Assembly: GCA_017417585.1 (NCBI GenBank)
Contig: JAFPYX010000010.1
Span: forward strand, 1-64,000
Origin: Victivallales bacterium
Lineage (GTDB): Bacteria > Verrucomicrobiota > Lentisphaeria > Oligosphaerales > Oligosphaeraceae
Direction: 5' to 3'
Length of the DNA stretch: 64,000 bases
The position numbers and the translations under genes were made by a program. Positions 1 to 6,527 of the stretch are shown here, one piece after another; position 1 is the first letter of the stretch; each line of letters starts with the position of its first letter. A model generated the notes under the pieces. That model was not told where the DNA came from. It worked only from the letters and a program-made list of their open reading frames with translations, and ran no database searches.

Positions 1-130
1 CCCCGCATAGATACAAGAGGATGTGCTCGGGCAGCAGGTAGGCATCGTGCCGGGCGGCCAGCAGCCGTCCCACGCCCGTGGCAAGCCTATGGAGGCACTT
101 GTCGTTCGCCTTTTCCAGCAATCTACCCAT
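1..130 (-). CDS. clpA: ClpA-like AAA+ unfoldase, N-terminal fragment (runs off the left edge)
   Basis: Only the first 43 codons are in the window. The ATG lies inside the last codons of the clpS-like gene (ATG at 128-130, clpS stop at 123-125), so the two are translationally coupled. The visible protein starts MGRLLEKANDKC and continues through DAYLLPEHILLYLCG. This matches the first helices of the Clp N-domain, where the family shows 'H.yv..EHLLLaLL'. ClpA unfolds substrates for the ClpP protease, and ClpS docks on exactly this N-domain, so the neighbour supports the call. No AAA+ motif can be checked because the rest lies outside the window. Carriage on a phage-like element is unusual. Confidence 0.7.
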   Translation of the reverse strand, partial: MGRLLEKANDKCLHRLATGVGRLLAARHDAYLLPEHILLYLCG

Positions 131-455
131 TCTGCCCGCCCTCCCGCTCGATGATTACTTTCAGGGGGTAGCCGGCCTCGGCGGCGGCCACCCGGCACTG
201 CGCCTGCTTCGCCTCCGCCACCGCCTTCATGTATTTCCCGCAGTGCGCCCGCCCGGTGGTGTGGGCGGCAAGCATTATCTGGTGGGCGGTTGCGTAATCG
301 AGGCGGAACACGCCCTGCAGCAGCCGGGTTACAAAGGTCATCGGGGTGACATCGTCGTTGAGGATGAAGACGTTCCACTCCGCCGGGAATTCCGGCTTCG
401 GAATGGTCGCCGTGGCAATCTCCGTCTTCTGGTCGGTCATGCTTTTGCCCGCCAT
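123..455 (-). CDS. clpS: ClpS-like adaptor of the ClpAP protease
   Basis: The protein has 110 residues, the family's normal size. It shows the ClpS core in order: a proline-rich N-terminus, WNVFILNDDVTPMTFV (the NDD-TPM signature that forms the N-degron pocket), FRLDYATAHQIMLAAH, GRAHCGKYMKAVAEAKQAQ and the closing AEAGYPLKVIIERE strand. ClpS binds N-end-rule substrates and the ClpA N-domain and delivers substrates to ClpAP. The start at 455 is chosen because an AAGGAGG ribosome site lies six bases upstream; the reading frame stays open further upstream, but that part overlaps the HIRAN gene. The gene sits between a HIRAN protein and ClpA in one leftward operon. A phage copy could redirect host proteolysis, which is inference. 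Confidence 0.9.
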   Translation of the reverse strand: MAGKSMTDQKTEIATATIPKPEFPAEWNVFILNDDVTPMTFVTRLLQGVFRLDYATAHQIMLAAHTTGRAHCGKYMKAVAEAKQAQCRVAAAEAGYPLKVIIEREGGQNG

Positions 456-456
456 A

Positions 457-756
457 TCACGCCTCCTTGAAATGAATCTTGAGCGTGGCGTAGTAGTTCC
501 CCAAATCCTCGGCGTAGGCGGGGTGCAGCCACGCAAAGCGGATGGCGGGGAGAAGTCCCGCCAAATCCCCGGCGATCGCCTTGGGGATATAGCCGATTTT
601 CTGGCCGTTCGCCACGACCGCTATGGCGTTGGGGTCGTATTTGTTGTCGGGTTCGCGGACCAGCCGGGCAAGCCGTGGCGCCCCCATCATTCCCTTGAGG
701 ATTTCCTGGCGGCCTTCAAAGGTCACGCCCGCCACTTTCAACTCGATTGCTTCCAT
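457..756 (-). CDS. HIRAN-domain protein
   Basis: The 99-residue protein is essentially one HIRAN domain. It contains VAGVTFEGRQEIL, then REPDNKYDPNAIAV, then GQKIGYIPKAIA, the three conserved blocks of the family. HIRAN domains bind the 3' end of single-stranded DNA or stalled forks and are often fused to SNF2 helicases. Here the domain stands alone, although an SNF2 helicase is encoded at 8690-10435. The start at 756 has a GGAAGGAGC ribosome site. The stop lies one base before the clpS start, so HIRAN, ClpS and ClpA are probably one transcript. A promoter-like motif sits 80 bases upstream at 836-844. The role beside a protease adaptor is unknown. Confidence 0.85.
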   Translation of the reverse strand: MEAIELKVAGVTFEGRQEILKGMMGAPRLARLVREPDNKYDPNAIAVVANGQKIGYIPKAIAGDLAGLLPAIRFAWLHPAYAEDLGNYYATLKIHFKEA

Positions 757-1009
757 TTTGTGCTCCTTCCGCGGTCCAATTGCGCGGGTTTGTTGTGGGG
801 AATCCGGCGGACGGCCATTTCCGCCCGTGGGAAAGTATGGAACACCGGCGGGATTTCCCCGGCAGAAACACTATATGCCGCAACGGGCGGGGGAATTTCA
901 CCGCTTTTGGCATATTCCGCACCGTTACGGCAGACACGATGATTTATTGTTAATGTAGTTAATTTGTTTCAAAATACTTGTTATATATTTAATTGTTTTT
1001 CGTGTCCGG
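757..1009. other. Intergenic region with an AT-rich patch
   Basis: No convincing gene is present. Positions 940-1010 are very AT-rich compared with the surroundings and lie just downstream of the 1010-1432 gene and upstream of the HIRAN operon. The minus strand carries TTGAAA followed 17 bases later by CAATAA, a weak sigma-70-like pair. The boundary motif at 836-844 is the other candidate start signal for the HIRAN-clpS-clpA operon. Confidence 0.35.
836..844 (-). promoter_or_regulatory. Boundary motif TGTTCCATA, copy 1
   Basis: On the minus strand this reads TGTTCCATACT, about 80 bases before the HIRAN gene and oriented with it. A short GC hairpin (GGCGGA and TCCGCC arms) follows. The same motif recurs at six other gene boundaries in the element. 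A phage promoter element is the simplest reading, but no consistent -35 is visible. Confidence 0.4.
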
Positions 1010-1432
1010 CTATTCCTTCTTGCGGGGGGCAGACTCCTCGACGCCATCCAGCGTATCGGATAGCCGGATGATATCGGCCAGATAGGGGGCGATTGCGGTC
1101 TCAAGCAAATCCTTTATCTGCTCCACGGCCTTGCGGGATTGCGGCGGCAGATCCGCCATCCGGGCATCGCCAATGCCCGCCATGCAGAGCTGGCAGCCCT
1201 GGACGAGCTGGTCGATTCCAAGGTCGATTTTCTCGAAGCCCGTCCCGGAATCAATTGGGGCAGGCGGTTCCTTGGCCGCGGCGAGGCGCCGGGCCGTCCC
1301 CTCGATATTCGCCTGCTCCTCGGCCAGGCTGGCCTCCACGGCGTACATCCACTCGCGGGGCGTGAGGGAAAGGGGGCGGCGCGGGTCGGCGATTGCCTCC
1401 TCGAAAGTCATTCTGGGCGTGGTTGTGGGCAT
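1010..1432 (-). CDS. Hypothetical phage protein, 140 aa
   Basis: I do not recognise a family. The protein begins MPTTTPRMTFEEAIADPRRP and is soluble, acidic in the middle and mostly helical in appearance, with a basic tail (PRKKE). It contains LTPREWMYAVEASLAEEQ; a shorter LTPREAVAAPED string occurs in the unrelated protein at 15691-16293, which may be chance. Its ATG overlaps the stop of the LRV-repeat gene by one base (TAATG), so it is translationally coupled to it. It is the last gene before an AT-rich gap. Confidence 0.7.
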   Translation of the reverse strand: MPTTTPRMTFEEAIADPRRPLSLTPREWMYAVEASLAEEQANIEGTARRLAAAKEPPAPIDSGTGFEKIDLGIDQLVQGCQLCMAGIGDARMADLPPQSRKAVEQIKDLLETAIAPYLADIIRLSDTLDGVEESAPRKKE

Positions 1433-2424
1433 TAGATTCCCTCATCTTCCTCAACCACCGCCTTCATTAGCATCCCGAACTCGGCGGGGGAGAGTTTCTT
1501 GACTCGCTCCTGGGCGTATGCGAATGCTTCGGGAGACTCGTATACGGACGGGTTCATATTGCGGATGAAATCGGCCTTGAGCTGCTGGAGGTCGCGCCCC
1601 CGGTGGTTCTGCGCCCCGAGGGATTTCTTGAATCGGGCGACCTCGTCGCAGGTGATGGCGGTAGCCTTTGCGCCGAAAGCGACTCGGTCGGATTCATCGG
1701 CTTTCAGGGTTTGAAGAGTTTCTCTAGTCGCGAAAGGATTTTCGGCAACCTCGCAACGGACGAACCAATGCTCGTCCTTTGCAAGGTCGACCAACACCGA
1801 GGCGGGGGTGTTGTGATTTTCGGCAACCTTATTGCGGACTGCCGGATTCCAGTCCTTGGCAAGCTTGGCAAGTGCCGAAGCGGGGGTGTTTTTGTTACCA
1901 GCGGCGTGACGACGGACGCTCATATCCTCGTCCTCGGCAAGCCTGGCAAGCGCCGAGGCGGGAGTGTTGTAATTTTCGGCAACCCCGATGCGGACTTCCG
2001 AATTCCAGTCTTTGGCAAGCTTGGCAAGCGCCGAGGCGGGAGTGTTGGAGTTAAAAGCCACTGCACGACGAATGCCATCTCCTTTGTCCTTGGCGAGCTC
2101 GGCAAGCGCCGAGGCGGGGGTGTTGGAGTTATGAGCGGCTTCCAAACGGTCTTCCCCTTTCTGGCTTCTCGACAATCTGACGAGTCTCTTCTGCCCGTCG
2201 GTCAGCGGCTGCTCCTGGGCGGCTCCGCCGTTGCCGCCGTTTCCGGGCTTCTCCTTCTTCACCTTACTCCACCCCTTTTCGGTCTTAATCCATCCCCCGC
2301 CTTGCGGCTTGTGTTTATGCTCTGGATCGTAGCGGTAGTCGTTGCCATCGGCCACAAGGCACTTGGGGCTGCAGCGGACGGCAAGATTCATCAGCACTCG
2401 GGCGACTAGTTGGTGGTTAAACAT
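1432..2424 (-). CDS. LRV (leucine-rich variant) repeat protein with phage N-terminal module
   Basis: The 330-residue protein has three parts. Residues 1-20 carry the N-terminal tag seen in neighbouring genes (QLVARVLMNLA). Residues 28-56 carry a YDPEHK...GGGWIKTEKGWSK block that also occurs in the protein at 23392-24417. From about residue 88 there are five to six repeats of about 24 residues with the pattern N-x-NTPASALA-x-LA-x-D...VR-x-x-VA, the hallmark of LRV or HEAT-like variant repeats, which usually form protein-binding solenoids. The C-terminal 90 residues are charged and helical. The start at 2424 is preceded by AGGAGA. No cysteine cluster is seen, unlike the Fe-S LRV proteins. The binding partner is unknown. 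Confidence 0.8.
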   Translation of the reverse strand: MFNHQLVARVLMNLAVRCSPKCLVADGNDYRYDPEHKHKPQGGGWIKTEKGWSKVKKEKPGNGGNGGAAQEQPLTDGQKRLVRLSRSQKGEDRLEAAHNSNTPASALAELAKDKGDGIRRAVAFNSNTPASALAKLAKDWNSEVRIGVAENYNTPASALARLAEDEDMSVRRHAAGNKNTPASALAKLAKDWNPAVRNKVAENHNTPASVLVDLAKDEHWFVRCEVAENPFATRETLQTLKADESDRVAFGAKATAITCDEVARFKKSLGAQNHRGRDLQQLKADFIRNMNPSVYESPEAFAYAQERVKKLSPAEFGMLMKAVVEEDEGI

Positions 2425-2434
2425 TGCGTATCTC

Positions 2435-2770
2435 CTAGTTGAACATGTCCAGAACTGCCTTGTAGACCGCCTTGGCATCGGTGCCCTTCGGGCGGATATC
2501 CCACCCGCGGTCGTAGTTGGCAAGGGTATCGCGGAAATTGCCGCCTTCGGGGGCGATCCAGAGTTTGCTGATTCGGCCGCCGTTGATTCCGTAGTCGCTC
2601 GGCTCGTCGAAATGCTTGATTTCGAACTGGTAAATCTTGCCGTTCAGGACGGCGGTTCCCTTTGTCCAGTTGTCGGCCCGACGGGGGCCGTATTTGAGGA
2701 CCGGGGCGGCCTGCACGGCTTTGGCGAGCTTCAAAAGGGCGTTGGCGACCAGTTTGCGGTTGAAGGACAT
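2435..2770 (-). CDS. Hypothetical phage protein with N-terminal LAK tag, 111 aa
   Basis: The family is not recognised. The N-terminus (NRKLVANALLKLAKAV) is an amphipathic helix closely similar to those of the flanking genes at 2770 and 1432 and of the gene at 3701. The remaining 90 residues look like a small beta-rich domain, with the segments GKIYQFEIKHFDEPS and GGRISKLWIAPEGG. The stop codon lies 10 bases before the next start, and the upstream gene's stop overlaps this gene's start region, so three tagged genes form one compact leftward operon. Confidence 0.75.
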   Translation of the reverse strand: MSFNRKLVANALLKLAKAVQAAPVLKYGPRRADNWTKGTAVLNGKIYQFEIKHFDEPSDYGINGGRISKLWIAPEGGNFRDTLANYDRGWDIRPKGTDAKAVYKAVLDMFN

Positions 2771-3039
2771 TATCTATCTTCCCAGACGCTGATGATTTCC
2801 TTGATGTCCCAATATTCCCTCATTGCCTCGTCCTCGGCATCGCTTGGGTTATTGGCCTCCACCCAGACCTTGTAGCAATCGCCGTCTTTCCCGTCGTACA
2901 TTACAATGTACCTCTTGGCAAGAACGCTCTTTGCGATTTTCATCAGCATTCCCGCAATCAAACTGCGGGCACTTTTTACGCCGTGAAGCCGCATTAGTTT
3001 CTTTTTCTCCGCATCGGTAATCCGTACTTTCTTATGCAT
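2770..3039 (-). CDS. Hypothetical phage protein with LAK tag, 89 aa
   Basis: A small protein of unknown family. After a basic leader (MHKKVRITDAEKKKLMRLHG) comes the shared tag ARSLIAGMLMKIAKSVLAKR. A compact domain follows (RYIVMYDGKDGDCYKVWVEANN, then DAEDEAMREYWDI) that resembles the short 'YxVxxxVxAxsxxeAEdxA' domains common in phage and plasmid proteins; this likeness is from memory. A GGAGGG ribosome site precedes the ATG. It is the first gene of the three-gene set running to 1432. Confidence 0.75.
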   Translation of the reverse strand: MHKKVRITDAEKKKLMRLHGVKSARSLIAGMLMKIAKSVLAKRYIVMYDGKDGDCYKVWVEANNPSDAEDEAMREYWDIKEIISVWEDR

Positions 3040-3114
3040 CTTGCCCTCCAGTTCTTTGTGAAAACAAGTGAAAAACTATCTGTTTAACCATACGCCGAAT
3101 ATAAGCGGGATGTT

Positions 3115-3627
3115 TCACCATCCGCATGGTTTCAGCAGCCACTCCGTCATCGCGCCCGCGCCCTCGATGAAAATCGAGCAGTGCGGCTCCATCATGAAAT
3201 ATTGGCACGATTGGCACTCGGTCCCGAGCAGCCGCTGCGGGCACTTCAGGTTCAGCATCCGCTCCCCCTCGCGGCCGGGAAGACGGGCGGCGACATCCAG
3301 ATTCCGCAACGGCGCGCAATCCGCGGCCGTGGCCTGGCCGCGGCATTGGGCGAGAAGATGCCCGGCAAGGGCGCGGACCGGGGAATCCGCCGGCAGTTCC
3401 GCGACTGCAAGCGCCAGGGCATCGTACAGTTCGCGGGCCTTCTCCATAAGCCGCATGTCCGCCGTGCGGCACTCCGGGACAGAGGCGATGCGGCAGACCG
3501 AGCGGTTCCCGGAATCGGCAATGAGACCGTACACCGGCCAGTCGTCCGCCGGGATATCCATTCGCGCCGTCGAATGCGAGCCGTTGAACGCCCAAGGTCC
3601 GGGGCTGAATTTGTCCTGCTTATCCAT
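3115..3627 (-). CDS. Hypothetical phage protein, 170 aa, cysteine-rich C-terminus
   Basis: The N-terminal half begins FSPGPWAFNG and contains VYGLIADSGNRSVCRIA and a helical MRLMEKARELYDALALAVAEL segment. This layout is common in small phage proteins of unknown function. The C-terminal part has CPQRLLGTECQSCQYFMMEPHCSIF, whose four cysteines and a histidine could bind metal. The start at 3627 is chosen for the AAAGGAG site. A second in-frame ATG at 3678 has its own good ribosome site (AAAAAGGAGATTTCCC) and would add 17 residues encoded by a sequence resembling the methylase gene's 3' end (see the repeat at 3638). Confidence 0.7.
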   Translation of the reverse strand: MDKQDKFSPGPWAFNGSHSTARMDIPADDWPVYGLIADSGNRSVCRIASVPECRTADMRLMEKARELYDALALAVAELPADSPVRALAGHLLAQCRGQATAADCAPLRNLDVAARLPGREGERMLNLKCPQRLLGTECQSCQYFMMEPHCSIFIEGAGAMTEWLLKPCGW

Positions 3628-3637
3628 GTAATCTCCT

Positions 3638-3675
3638 TTAGAACAGGACCACTTTGGCGGGCGGTGCAGGCGGGG
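3638..3675 (-). repeat. Partial repeat of the Dam methylase 3' end
   Basis: This 38-base stretch matches 4347-4384, the last codons of the adenine methylase gene, at roughly four bases in five, including the CTGTTCTAAAG that holds the methylase stop. It is preceded on the minus strand by a leader (AAAAAGGAGATTTCCCAATG) very like the one before the gene at 4171. This looks like a small duplication or recombination scar. Confidence 0.5.
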
Positions 3676-3700
3676 CATTGGGAAATCTCCTTTTTGGGAG

Positions 3701-4171
3701 TTATTTGAGGGCGGCTACTAGGGCGTCGATCTTCTTCTTCCAGTCGGCGAATCGCTTGGCGAAGGAATCGCGTTTTGCTATTGCGGCGGTTGCTTCGGTT
3801 CGGAGGGCGGCGAGTTTGGAATCGCCCTTGGCGGCGGCATCGGTCTTCTTATTCGCGAAATAGACACCGAGGGATTGCACCGCCTTTTCGGCGGTATGGC
3901 CGTAGACGGTCTCGACGGGAATGGATGCGCCTTCGGTCAGATTGAGGCTCCAGAGTCCCTTTCCCGGTATTGCCCCCACGAGGCCGGAGTTGTCGGAGAA
4001 GACGACGATTTCCACTTCGCCGATTTGGCGTTTCGCCCATTCGTTGCTGGGGCTGACCGCGAACTTCCGGCTTTTTAGCCAGGCGATGTCGGCGGGGGAA
4101 AAGGTCGGCTTGGCGGCAAGGACTTCCTTGGCGGCAGATGCCAATGCGGCGGCGATTTTCGTTCGGTTCAT
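3701..4171 (-). CDS. Hypothetical phage protein with N-terminal LAK-like tag, 156 aa
   Basis: No family is recognised. Residues 3-20 (RTKIAAALASAAKEVLAA) repeat the amphipathic tag of the proteins at 1432, 2435 and 2770. A middle domain follows with a FSPADIAWLKSRKFAV turn and IGEVEIVVFSDNSGLVGAIPG strands. The last 50 residues are a lysine/alanine-rich coiled coil ending VAALK. The start at 4171 is supported by AAAGGAGATTCCC. A 175-base gap to the methylase gene at 4347 shows no ORF, so this gene probably starts a transcript or follows a processed leader. Confidence 0.75.
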   Translation of the reverse strand: MNRTKIAAALASAAKEVLAAKPTFSPADIAWLKSRKFAVSPSNEWAKRQIGEVEIVVFSDNSGLVGAIPGKGLWSLNLTEGASIPVETVYGHTAEKAVQSLGVYFANKKTDAAAKGDSKLAALRTEATAAIAKRDSFAKRFADWKKKIDALVAALK

Positions 4172-4346
4172 TTGGGAATCTCCTTTTGTTGGGTGGGTAT
4201 GTCGTTCCACAACCGCGCGGAAAATAAACCCCTGGGGAATCACGCCGTATCCGCGGCCGTCCGGCTTGGCGGCGGTTCCTTCCGGGGATTCCGGCCCTTC
4301 CGGCAGGCTTCGCAGGAGCACCGCCGGATTTCGACATTCGGTTTCT

Positions 4347-5306
4347 TTAGAACAGGCTATTCTGGCGGTCGGTGCAGCCGGGGGATATCCACATGCGCTC
4401 CTTCTCGCAGTTGTCGTTGGTCCCGTCCTTGCGTTGATGGGCGTAGCCGCCGTTTGCCTTCCATGCCTCCTTGCGCCACCCCCTGGAAAGGAGGGCGTCG
4501 TGCTCCTCGCCGTACCCGCAGAGGATGATGCGGGCATTGGGGCGGTTGCCATTCTCCAGACACCATTCCCGCACTTCGCCGGCGATGGAAAAGGAATCGT
4601 GGGCGTAGACCTTGCTGTGGATGGTATCCCCGCCGTAGGGGGGATCAAGGAATATCCCGCACGGGCCGCGGCTGAACACCCATTCGCCGCCCAGCACCCG
4701 GCTCCAATCCCCGCAGACCACCTTGACCGTTCGAAGACGGTCGGCTAGATTCCCCAATCTGGCGGCAATGGCCGTCCGGGCAGCCCCGGCCGTGCCGGGC
4801 TGCCCCGCCTCGTAACCGGCGGGGGGCGTATAGAAGCCAGCCCCCTCCATCCGGGGGATTTTGCCCAGACCCTCCGGGGCGATGTTCTCGCTCAGCGCCT
4901 CGCCGCCAATCCAGTGGTTCATTAGCCACACCCACCAGCCCGCCGCCTTCGGGTCGCGGTATTCCGGGTCGGCGGCCATTCGGGACACCAACTCCGGGGC
5001 GCGTTCCTTCAGCCAGCGGCGCCGGGGGAGGATGTCGTTATGCACGCACGGCCAATCCGCATATCGGGCGACCTCGGCGGGGGCGGCTTGCACCGCCCGC
5101 CAGAAGTTAGCCACCATCCCGTCGGCGTCGTTGATTATCTCCCGGCGGGCGTTGGGACGGCAGGCGGGGCGGGCAAGCAGCACCGCCCCCGAACCGAAGA
5201 ACGGCTCAATGTAGGTGTGGGGGTCGCCAAGCAGCTCCCACACACGGGGGGCGATGCGGCTCTTGCCGCCGAAATAGGGGTAGGGGGCTTGCAGGTCTTC
5301 AGGCAT
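4347..5306 (-). CDS. dam: DNA adenine methylase (D12 class, Dam-like)
   Basis: The 319-residue protein shows the D12-class N6-adenine methyltransferase motifs in family order: PYFGGKSRIAP near residue 10 and YIEPFFGSGAVLLA near 32, which together bind S-adenosylmethionine; then IINDAD near 57 and the catalytic DPPY at 221-224. Phages use such enzymes to evade restriction or mark their own DNA; the target site cannot be read from sequence. The start at 5306 has an AGGAGA site inside the primase gene's end, and the two overlap by eight bases (ATGCCTGA), so translation is coupled. No restriction endonuclease gene is adjacent, so this is an orphan enzyme. Confidence 0.92.
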   Translation of the reverse strand: MPEDLQAPYPYFGGKSRIAPRVWELLGDPHTYIEPFFGSGAVLLARPACRPNARREIINDADGMVANFWRAVQAAPAEVARYADWPCVHNDILPRRRWLKERAPELVSRMAADPEYRDPKAAGWWVWLMNHWIGGEALSENIAPEGLGKIPRMEGAGFYTPPAGYEAGQPGTAGAARTAIAARLGNLADRLRTVKVVCGDWSRVLGGEWVFSRGPCGIFLDPPYGGDTIHSKVYAHDSFSIAGEVREWCLENGNRPNARIILCGYGEEHDALLSRGWRKEAWKANGGYAHQRKDGTNDNCEKERMWISPGCTDRQNSLF

Positions 5307-6527
5307 TGGCGTTCTCCTCGCGCGGCGGGCGTTCCCGCACGCCGTTCTTCCGGGCGTAGTCCAGAACCGCCCGCATTTCCTCCCCGGACAGCCATTTCGG
5401 GTCCTTCCCGCCGGGGAACGCCGGGACGAATATCCGCTCCGCGGGCATTTCCTGGGCAAGCCGGGCGAAGATGTCGCGGCACGCCTTGTCCCCCGCGGGG
5501 TCCATGTCGAAGCCGAGGTAGATGGCCTCCAGGCCGCCCAGCACGCCGGAATCCTTCAGCAAGAGGATCTGCTCGTCCTTCAGGCTGGTCCCGTGGATTG
5601 CCAGGCAGGGGATGCCCTCCTGCTTCATTTTGAGGAGGTCCTTCTCGCCCTCCACCAGCATCAGCTCCTTCGGCTTGGAATCCAAGAACCACAAATCCTC
5701 GTAGAAGCCGTAGAGGTGCTTGCGGCCCAGAAAGCCGGGGGCGTAGAAGGTCTTCTTGTAGGCCTTGGCGAGCTTCTCGCGGAAGGCCGCCTCGTCGGGT
5801 ATCGCCTCCAGCTTCCGGTGGCGGGCGAGGCTGCGCTCCACCCACTCCGCCTTGCCAAGCAAATCGATTGCCACATAGCCCACAAGGGATTCGCCGGAAT
5901 CCAGGAACGGCAGCACCACCGGCCGCCGAAATACCCCTTGTCCGCGCTTGCCACACCGTATTTGCGGAGCGTATCCACGGAAATTCCGTAGCGGGCGAAA
6001 TAATCCCGGCAGCGGGGGGTGATCCGCCCCTCCTCCAGAAGCGGGGCGGCGTTCTCGAGGCTCTTGGTGAGTTTGGCGATTTCGTCCGCCTCCGCCGCCT
6101 TCTGCCGCTCGATTGCCTTCCACGGCATTTCGGGAATGGCGAGGGCCTGCCCGTCCAGCAGGGCATCGTAGGCGGCCTCGTAGGAATCCAGCCGCCAGAT
6201 GTACCGGGCGACCGCCACCAGGTTGGAGCCGCGATGCTCGGTGAAGCAGTAGGTCTGCCCCGTCCGGGCGTTGATATACCACTTCGGCTCGTCCTGCGGA
6301 TGCCCGGTGTGGGCGATATGGTCGGGGCAGTATCCCATCCACTCGTCCCCCCCGGCGGGGCGCACCTCCAGGCCAAGCCGGGCCATCGTCGTCTCGAAAT
6401 CTATGCTTGCCATAAGCCTGCCCAAATCGCGGGTATCGCGGGCGACCAGCCGGCGGGCCTTGTCCCAGCGGGCGTGCGAGCGGGCGCGTTCCGCGAGATG
6501 GGCGAGCATTTCGGGGGTTCCGGCCAT
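5299..6527 (-). pseudogene. DNA primase (CHC2 zinc domain + TOPRIM), interrupted by a frameshift near 5925
   Basis: The N-terminal frame (start 6527, ATG overlapping the helicase stop) encodes a CHC2-type zinc domain (CPDH and CFTEH pairs near residues 68 and 96) and runs on to YGVASADKGYFGGR. The homologous continuation VVLPFLDSGESLVGY lies one base back in frame and leads to a TOPRIM domain with LVEGEKD and GFDMDPAGDKA, the metal-binding acidic residues. One G is missing where GGCGGCCGGTGGTG would read through as CGG-GTG-GTG. No canonical slippery heptamer is present. The gene lies directly downstream of the replicative helicase, its expected partner. This is either a sequence error, a real inactivating deletion, or an unusual frameshift. 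Function in the element is otherwise clear: RNA primer synthesis. Confidence 0.8.

Noticed and set aside
457..536. A longer ClpS starting at 536.
   Set aside because: The extra 27 residues would overlap the HIRAN gene and lack similarity to ClpS. The AAGGAGG site fits the start at 455.
5900..5945. Programmed -1 frameshifting in the primase gene.
   Set aside because: No X-XXY-YYZ heptamer exists in the right frame and no convincing downstream pseudoknot was seen. A missing base explains the data more simply.
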